NCBI GenBank assembly: GCA_018369555.1
Contig: JAGZCC010000068.1
Span: 1 to 11,552, forward strand
Direction: 5' to 3'
Origin: Thomasclavelia spiroformis
GTDB taxonomy: Bacteria; Bacillota_I; Bacilli_A; Erysipelotrichales; Coprobacillaceae
Length of the DNA stretch: 11,552 bases
Under the pieces are notes generated by a model. The model searched no databases. It was not told the origin of the DNA and saw only the letters and a program-made list of their open reading frames with translations. This document shows, one piece after another, positions 6,807 to 11,552 of this stretch (within the stretch, counting starts at the first letter, position 1; each line of letters starts with the position of its first letter). Both the position numbers and the translations under genes were made by a program.

Positions 6807-9050
6807 TTAAAGATCTTCTTGATAGCCACGAATATATACCTCACGAGGTTTAGAACCAATTTGGGGTCCAATCACGCCATCTGCTTCTAACTGATCAATA
6901 ATTCTTGCTGCTTTATTATAACCAATTCTAAATTTTCTTTGCAATAAAGATGTACTTGCTTTTTGCACTTCGATAACAAAACTCCGACACATTTCATATT
7001 CTTCATCTTCTTCATCTTCTTTTAAAAGAGAGCTAGATGATGTAGTATTCAATTTAACATTCATATACTTTTCATCATAGTTAGCTTCTTGTTGAGTAAT
7101 TGTATGATGACAAATTGCCATAACTTCTTCATCACAAACAAATGCTCCTTGAACACGAATTGGTGAACTTGAACCCATCGGTGAAAAAAGCATATCACCT
7201 TTACCTAATAATTTTTCAGCTCCGGTAGTATCTAAAATAGTTCTGGAATCAACTCCAGATGAAACTGCAAAAGCAATTCTTGAAGGAATATTAGCCTTAA
7301 TTACACCTGTGATAATGTCTGTAGATGGTCTTTGAGTTGCTACAATCAAATGAATTCCTGCCGCTCTTGCCATTTGAGCAATACGCATAATACAATCTTC
7401 GACTTGTTTACTTGCCACCATCATTAAATCAGCAACTTCATCTAATATTACTACATGAAATGGTAATACTTCAAGTTGCTCATCTAATGGCATATCTTCA
7501 TTTTTTTTCAGCACATAATTATTATAACTTTCAATATTTCTAACATTAGCTTTTGCAAATAAATCGTATCTACGTTCCATTTCAACAACGACTTCCTGTA
7601 ATACTGCTGCTGCTTTTTTAGGATCAGTTACAACTGGCGTAAGTAAATGTGGAATGCCATTATAATTAGTTAGCTCGACTTTTTTAGGATCAACTAAAAT
7701 AAATTTAACTTCATCGGGTCTTGCCCGCATCAAAATACTACAAATAATAGTATTAACACATACTGATTTTCCACTACCAGTTGCCCCTGCAATCAATAAA
7801 TGGGGCATTTTATTAAGTTGTGCACAAATTGTTTTCCCACTAACGTCTTTACCTAAAGGAACTAATAATTTATTTTCTTGTAATTCTTTTGGAATATCTT
7901 TAATTACCTCTTTAAAAGTAACCGTAGAAGCTACTGTATTAGGAATTTCTACCCCTACTGCTGCTTTACCTGGAATCGGTGCTTCAATTCTAATATCTTT
8001 AGCTGCTAAAGCTAATTTAATATCATCTTGTAATTGCATAATTTTATTGACTCTTGTTCCAGTTTCTAATTTTAATTCATATTTTGTAACTGAAGGTCCA
8101 ATAAAAATATCACTAATTGATGCAATCACCCCAAATTCTCTAAGCACATTTGTTAAAGCATCTGCTTTTTTTAAAGCGTTTCCTTTATTATCTCCAGTTT
8201 TTTTAGCAATTGGATTTTTTAATAATGATAATGCTGGTAAACGATAATTTTTATTTATTTTTTGTTTTATTTTTGAATTTTCATCATGAATTTTTGGCTC
8301 TTTTTCTTTTATTTCTAAAGTCATTGATTTTTCATCAAACTCCATAGTCGAAGAAGCAGTGTCATCTTCTTGTAAATGAACAGTATGAATTCTAGTAGTA
8401 TCTTTTATTTCTGGTTCTATCTTGTTTTCAAATACTTCATCGGGAAAAAAGAAAGCATCTTTTTTCTTTGTAAAAAAATCAATAAATTTCCCACTTTGTT
8501 TTACTTCTTTTTTTGAACGCTTTTTGGTTGGTCTTTTTTTACGATGCGATACATAATACTTACTTCCTAGCATTGCAATTGCAATAATTAAAATAAAACC
8601 AGCCGCAATTAGTGCTCCCATTTTATCAAACAAGGCACTTAACAAGCCATAAAAAAGTGCCCCTAATACTCCTCCACGATTACATGGGGCTTGATTAAAA
8701 TACTGATTAATAACTTTTATACCAGTTACATTATTATCATTTAATGCCGACATAAACGTTAAAACTGATCCAATCAGTAAATAGCAACCAACTGCATTTG
8801 GACCGCTTAAACGTGGTAATTTAGCATAATAAATTGCATATATTGCTAAAACGATTAAAATCAAGTATCCAATCCCTACAAAATTACCTAAAATATATGT
8901 GCAGATATAATTTAAATATTCACCAATTGGACCCAGACGCAACGTAGCTACAATAACTAAAAACAAGCAAACAGCCATTATTATTCTAAACTGTAAAGCT
9001 TCACTTAGCTGTTCTTGTTTTGATTTTTTTGATCGCTTTGTTTTAGCCAT
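6807..9050 (-). CDS. ftsK: DNA translocase FtsK/SpoIIIE
   Basis: This is a septum-anchored DNA pump that clears chromosome ends from the closing septum and, in spore formers, moves DNA into the forespore. It has 747 residues. After a basic tail, four membrane helices occupy about 22-40, 52-76, 86-102 and 128-162. A short charged linker (about 165-290) follows. The alpha/beta motor has Walker A GATGSGKS (422-429, Lys428) and Walker B VVILDEVADLM (Asp537, Glu538), with ATQRPSTD (571-578) downstream. An acidic stretch (677-685) leads to the C-terminal gamma winged helix (about 686-745, with SLLQRKFRIGYNKAARIIDQ), which reads polar DNA motifs. The length is close to B. subtilis SpoIIIE, and the neighbouring spoVFB and RNase J2 genes match the spoIIIE locus. 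Whether it serves division, sporulation or both cannot be told. It has its own promoter and an AGGGAG site. Confidence 0.95.
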   Translation of the reverse strand: MAKTKRSKKSKQEQLSEALQFRIIMAVCLFLVIVATLRLGPIGEYLNYICTYILGNFVGIGYLILIVLAIYAIYYAKLPRLSGPNAVGCYLLIGSVLTFMSALNDNNVTGIKVINQYFNQAPCNRGGVLGALFYGLLSALFDKMGALIAAGFILIIAIAMLGSKYYVSHRKKRPTKKRSKKEVKQSGKFIDFFTKKKDAFFFPDEVFENKIEPEIKDTTRIHTVHLQEDDTASSTMEFDEKSMTLEIKEKEPKIHDENSKIKQKINKNYRLPALSLLKNPIAKKTGDNKGNALKKADALTNVLREFGVIASISDIFIGPSVTKYELKLETGTRVNKIMQLQDDIKLALAAKDIRIEAPIPGKAAVGVEIPNTVASTVTFKEVIKDIPKELQENKLLVPLGKDVSGKTICAQLNKMPHLLIAGATGSGKSVCVNTIICSILMRARPDEVKFILVDPKKVELTNYNGIPHLLTPVVTDPKKAAAVLQEVVVEMERRYDLFAKANVRNIESYNNYVLKKNEDMPLDEQLEVLPFHVVILDEVADLMMVASKQVEDCIMRIAQMARAAGIHLIVATQRPSTDIITGVIKANIPSRIAFAVSSGVDSRTILDTTGAEKLLGKGDMLFSPMGSSSPIRVQGAFVCDEEVMAICHHTITQQEANYDEKYMNVKLNTTSSSSLLKEDEEDEEYEMCRSFVIEVQKASTSLLQRKFRIGYNKAARIIDQLEADGVIGPQIGSKPREVYIRGYQEDL

Positions 9051-9078
9051 ATTTCACACTCCCTATCTTAACTCAACT

Positions 9079-9107
9079 ATTATAGCATATTAATGTATTC
9101 TAATAAA
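9079..9107 (-). promoter_or_regulatory. Promoter of ftsK/spoIIIE
   Basis: The - strand reads TATG-C-TATAAT (-10 at 9079-9084), a perfect extended -10. A weak TTTATT at 9102-9107 lies 17 bases upstream. The -35 region overlaps the T-rich tail of the RNase J terminator, so the two signals are packed together. Confidence 0.65.
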
Positions 9108-9138
9108 AGTAAAAGATTGAATGGTTAGCCATTCAATC
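9100..9138 (-). terminator. Intrinsic terminator of the RNase J gene
   Basis: Immediately after the TAG stop, the - strand forms a perfect 10-bp stem (GATTGAATGG at 9138-9129 pairing with CCATTCAATC at 9124-9115) around a 4-base loop. The T-rich tail TTTTACTTTTATT follows. Confidence 0.8.
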
Positions 9139-10833
9139 CTAAACTTCAATAATAATTGGTAAAATAACCGGTCTTTTACCTGTTTCTTTAGTAATATATT
9201 TACTTGCTTTATCTTTTATTTCTTGACGAACTTCAATTGCCTCTAAAGTATAATCACCTTTCATTTGAGCTACACATTTTTCAGCAATATCAATAATGCC
9301 TTTAATAATGTGTTCAGAATCTTTTAAATACACAAACCCTCTTGATTGTACATCGGTATTAGCAATTATTTCACGTTTTTTACTATCAATTGTTACACCA
9401 ATTATTACAACCCCATCATTAGAAAGCTGAATTCGATCATCAATAACTTTATCACCAACATCACCAACACCAATTCCATCAATCATGACATCTTCAACTT
9501 CAATTGTATCACGATAATCTTCTAGAACCCCATTTTTTAATGTTAAAATCTCTCCATTATCTATAATTGGAATATTTTCTTGTAAAACATGCATGCTCAT
9601 AGCTACTTCCATATTGGAAATGAAATGCTGATATTCTCCTTTAATTGGGATAAAATATGTTGGATTGAAAATTTGAATAATTACTTTAACATCTTCTTGA
9701 CTTGCATGCATCGATGTAAGTTCTTTATTTTTCAAAACATAAATATTAGAATCTGTTTTGTATAATTCATTGATTGCACGATTAGCTATTTTTTCTGTTC
9801 CAGGCACTACTGGTGAAGCAACAATAAATGTATCATTTTCATTAAGTTTTAAATACTCATCTCCGCCATCAATAATATCGTTAATATCATGGTAAATTCT
9901 TTGAGGTGTACCACTTAATAAAACCACCAAATTATCATCAATTTTCTTTTTACCAATATCAGTAGAAAAAGCTACTATTTCTTTTGGAATATTAATTACA
10001 GCTTTTTTCAAACGTTGACCAATTCTTACAATACTATTTGTACTATCATACTTATCACGCCCATAAAATACAATTTTACGATTATATTTTTTTGTTAATT
10101 CAATTATTTCTTTAGTTCTAAAAATATTTTGGGCATATGATGAAATAATAATTCTTCCTTCACTATCTTCAAATATATTATCAATTTTATCTGTTAATTT
10201 ATGTTTGGGAGAAGTATATCCAGGATTTTTAGAATAAGAAGATTCGCATAATAGCGCTAAAACTCCTTTTTTTCCAATTTCCATCATCTTTTGAATATCA
10301 CACCTAAATCCTTCAGGTGCCCCAAAGTCAATAATAAATTCACCACAATATACAATATAGCCATCTCTAGTCCATAATGCAACACCAACACTACCAGGAA
10401 TTGAATGTGTTACAGGGAAAAATTCCACTGGTACCCCTTCAATTTCAATTGAATCATTACGTTTAACACGATTTAATTGATAATTGATTTTAAAATTATT
10501 ATGTTTTCTATGGCGTTTTAACATTTGATCAATCAAATCTGCAGTTAGTGCCGGTGCATATATTGGTGCGTTTACAGTTTCTAATAAATATGGTAATGCC
10601 CCCATAACATCATCATGCCCATGTGTAATAATAATTGCAACTACACGCTTTGCATTTTCCTTTAAATAATCAAAACTAGGAATAATTATATCTACTCCTA
10701 ACTTATTGATTTCAGGAAATCTAAATCCTGCATCTAAAATAAAGATTTTATCTTTTATTTCGATACAGTACATACTTTTACCCATTTCTGCTTGTCCACC
10801 AAGCGGCAAAATCTTTACAATATCTTTTCTCAT
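9139..10833 (-). CDS. rnjB: Ribonuclease J2-like protein with a degenerate active site
   Basis: RNase J proteins process and degrade mRNA as beta-CASP metallo-hydrolases. This one has 564 residues, the family's usual length. It opens with KILPLGGQAEMGKSMYCIE (7-25), has a split beta-lactamase/beta-CASP core, and ends in the typical domain with DGIGVGDVGDKVIDDR (452-467). Several metal-site positions differ from catalytic RNase J1. HxHxDH is HGHDDV (71-76, final His to Val), TGDFKFD is CGEFIID (Asp to Glu165), SGHA is SMHA (His376 kept), and PVHGEY is PIKGEY (His to Lys398). His143 in VTHSIPGS is retained. Altered ligands are characteristic of RNase J2 (RnjB), which partners RNase J1. Its place between spoVFB and ftsK/spoIIIE matches the rnjB locus of B. 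subtilis. The start at 10833 is set by GGAGG five bases upstream; an ATG nine codons earlier is less likely. Confidence 0.82.
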   Translation of the reverse strand: MRKDIVKILPLGGQAEMGKSMYCIEIKDKIFILDAGFRFPEINKLGVDIIIPSFDYLKENAKRVVAIIITHGHDDVMGALPYLLETVNAPIYAPALTADLIDQMLKRHRKHNNFKINYQLNRVKRNDSIEIEGVPVEFFPVTHSIPGSVGVALWTRDGYIVYCGEFIIDFGAPEGFRCDIQKMMEIGKKGVLALLCESSYSKNPGYTSPKHKLTDKIDNIFEDSEGRIIISSYAQNIFRTKEIIELTKKYNRKIVFYGRDKYDSTNSIVRIGQRLKKAVINIPKEIVAFSTDIGKKKIDDNLVVLLSGTPQRIYHDINDIIDGGDEYLKLNENDTFIVASPVVPGTEKIANRAINELYKTDSNIYVLKNKELTSMHASQEDVKVIIQIFNPTYFIPIKGEYQHFISNMEVAMSMHVLQENIPIIDNGEILTLKNGVLEDYRDTIEVEDVMIDGIGVGDVGDKVIDDRIQLSNDGVVIIGVTIDSKKREIIANTDVQSRGFVYLKDSEHIIKGIIDIAEKCVAQMKGDYTLEAIEVRQEIKDKASKYITKETGKRPVILPIIIEV

Positions 10834-10838
10834 TTTTT

Positions 10839-10843
10839 CCTCC
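10839..10843 (-). promoter_or_regulatory. Ribosome binding site fixing the RNase J start
   Basis: GGAGG on the - strand stands 5 bases before the ATG at 10833. It lies inside the frame that would open at the ATG at 10860, so it argues for the shorter form. Confidence 0.7.
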
Positions 10844-10875
10844 ACTATTATTATGTCCAAAAAATCGTCTTTAAT

Positions 10876-10886
10876 ATATTAACACA
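10876..10886 (-). promoter_or_regulatory. Extended -10 promoter of the RNase J gene
   Basis: The - strand reads TGTG-T-TAATAT, identical to the element upstream of rpmG. No -35 hexamer is recognisable; an inverted repeat occupies that region instead (10889-10911). The transcript leader would be about 35 bases. Confidence 0.45.
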
Positions 10887-10888
10887 TC

Positions 10889-10911
10889 AAAGTATCCTTG
10901 GCTAATACTTT
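10889..10911. repeat. Perfect 7-bp inverted repeat in the RNase J upstream region
   Basis: AAAGTAT (10889-10895) and ATACTTT (10905-10911) are exact reverse complements separated by 9 bases. The element covers the expected -35 position of the RNase J promoter, so it could be an operator. No regulator can be assigned, and in such AT-rich DNA a chance occurrence is possible. Confidence 0.4.
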
Positions 10912-10924
10912 CTAAAAACATTGT

Positions 10925-10980
10925 AACAAAAAATAAATGAAAAGAGAAATAAATTAATATTTCTCTTTTCATTTATTTGA
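10925..10980 (-). terminator. Terminator after the dipicolinate synthase B remnant
   Basis: A perfect 21-bp inverted repeat (10931-10951 and 10958-10978) encloses a 6-base loop. On the - strand a run of Ts follows the stem. The stem is almost entirely A/T apart from a GAAAAGAG/CTCTTTTC core. It begins a few bases after the stop codon at 10984. Confidence 0.85.
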
Positions 10981-10983
10981 TTT

Positions 10984-11448
10984 TTAATCTTTACAGCCTT
11001 CAAAAACCGGTTGAAGCTGTTTATAATTTAGAGCATTTACTAAAGTTTGAATAACTAAATTTTCGTCAAATAGCATACTATTAGGTTTTCTTATACAGTC
11101 GTCTTGATACATTGGAACTAAATAAAAATGCTTAGTATTTAAGATTTGCATAATATTTTTACCCGAATTACTTAAGGCATCATTAGTTGCAATTGCTAAA
11201 ACAACATTTTTTTCATTTCTCAAAGTTGATTTACAAGCCATTGTTACTGCATTATCATTAATACCGTAAGTTAATTTAGCCAGGGTATTACCACTACAAG
11301 GCATTACAAGCATGATATCCAAAGGAATTTTAGGTCCATACACTTCTGCATTTACGACATCATTAATAATTTTACGCTTCGTCATCTTTTCAATTTTTTC
11401 AATTAGTTTGTTTGCTTGATCAAAACGTGTATCACAATTTTCTATTTT
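10984..11448 (-). pseudogene. dpaB: Dipicolinate synthase subunit B, 5'-truncated
   Basis: This is the flavoprotein subunit (SpoVFB/DpaB) of dipicolinate synthase, which makes the spore-core dipicolinic acid. The C-terminal two-thirds is well preserved: GPKIPLD, then LVMPCSGNTLAKL, the ATNDALSNSGKNI segment and the MYQDDCIRKPNSM signature, ending in LQPVF. Homology can be followed upstream of the first available ATG (11385) through DTRFDQANKLIEK to about 11436. There an in-frame TAA (11449-11451) closes the frame. The N-terminal Rossmann start of the family, with its conserved GSFCT-type motif, is in none of the three - strand frames up to the window edge. About 45 residues are therefore missing. 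The ATG at 11385 has no ribosome binding site. A shortened product starting there would lack the first part of the flavin-binding fold, so I treat the gene as broken, by insertion, deletion or misassembly. Confidence 0.7.
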
Positions 11449-11552
11449 TTATGTTAAAAACACACTAAAAATTTGATTATCCGCTAAAACGCTGTATCTA
11501 TCGGCATTATCAAGGAGCTAAACACATCAAAATACTACTAATTTACTACGAT
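11449..11552. other. Unassigned sequence replacing the 5' part of dpaB
   Basis: No frame on the - strand continues the dipicolinate synthase homology here. On the + strand one frame is open from 11469 to the edge (28 codons, with FDYPLKRCIYRHYQG near its beginning) but shows no start codon. I do not recognise it. An imperfect inverted repeat lies within. The stretch could be the end of a mobile element, the scar of a rearrangement, or an assembly error. Confidence 0.4.
11473..11513. repeat. Imperfect inverted repeat beside the dpaB break
   Basis: The left arm TTGATTATCCGCTA (11473-11486) matches the reverse complement of the right arm (11499-11513, reading TTGATAATGCCGATA), with two mismatches and one extra base. 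The spacer is 12 bases. No T run follows on either strand, so it does not look like a terminator. Confidence 0.5.

Noticed and set aside
8047..8247. Open frame on the + strand inside the translocase gene
   Set aside because: It lies antisense within a well-conserved coding region and has no ribosome binding site or recognisable product. Other antisense frames in the window (for example within 3000-3272, 3832-4095 and 1400-1693) were dismissed on the same grounds.
10834..10860. Nine-codon N-terminal extension of the RNase J-like protein
   Set aside because: The strong GGAGG lies inside this stretch and serves the ATG at 10833. The family normally starts just before the LGG motif.
10984..11385. 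Intact 133-residue gene starting at the ATG at 11385
   Set aside because: No ribosome binding site precedes this ATG, and recognisable DpaB sequence (DTRFDQANKL) continues upstream of it in the same frame. It is an internal Met of a truncated gene.
11469..11552. Possible transposase gene fragment on the + strand
   Set aside because: The 28-codon frame has no start codon and no motif I can tie to a transposase family. It is kept only as unassigned sequence.

Overview
The window is strongly AT-rich, low-GC Gram-positive (Firmicutes) DNA. A dipicolinate synthase remnant points to a spore-forming lineage, past or present. The codon use and a RepA_N-like chromosomal protein would suit an Erysipelotrichia-type gut Firmicute, but that placement is inference. 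Almost everything is housekeeping. I found no CRISPR array, tRNA, rRNA or phage cassette.

Left part (1-2138): a hairpin terminator of an upstream gene, then a promoter and a two-gene operon on the + strand. The operon encodes a NatA/NatB-type ABC exporter and ends in a long terminator shared with the convergent genes. All other genes lie on the - strand; in transcription order (right to left) they are as follows.

Right edge (10984-11552): dipicolinate synthase subunit B (dpaB/spoVFB) whose 5' third is missing. Homology stops abruptly near 11436-11448 and unexplained DNA carrying an imperfect inverted repeat takes its place. Next come an RNase J2-like protein with several metal-ligand substitutions (9139-10833), a DNA translocase FtsK/SpoIIIE (6807-9050), and a class B penicillin-binding protein with a complete active site (4589-6682). 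These are followed by ribosomal protein L33 (4368-4517), an MBL-fold hydrolase (3717-4328), a small RepA_N-like protein (3309-3656) and a manganese-type cation diffusion facilitator (2141-3307) that overlaps its neighbour's expression signals.

The order spoVFB - RNase J2 - SpoIIIE recalls the Bacillus subtilis spoVFA-spoVFB-asd-dapG-dapA-rnjB-tepA-spoIIIE region, with the middle genes absent. The order PBP - L33 - MBL hydrolase recalls the looser B. subtilis pbpA ... rpmGA ... yqgX neighbourhood. Most genes appear to be separate transcription units. Several have extended -10 promoters (TRTG-N-TATAAT type), and compact intrinsic terminators often touch the stop codon of the preceding gene.

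The points most worth a second look are the broken dpaB and its flanking sequence, the degenerate RNase J, the doubled cytoplasmic domain of the cation transporter, and the terminator wedged between rpmG and the MBL gene.
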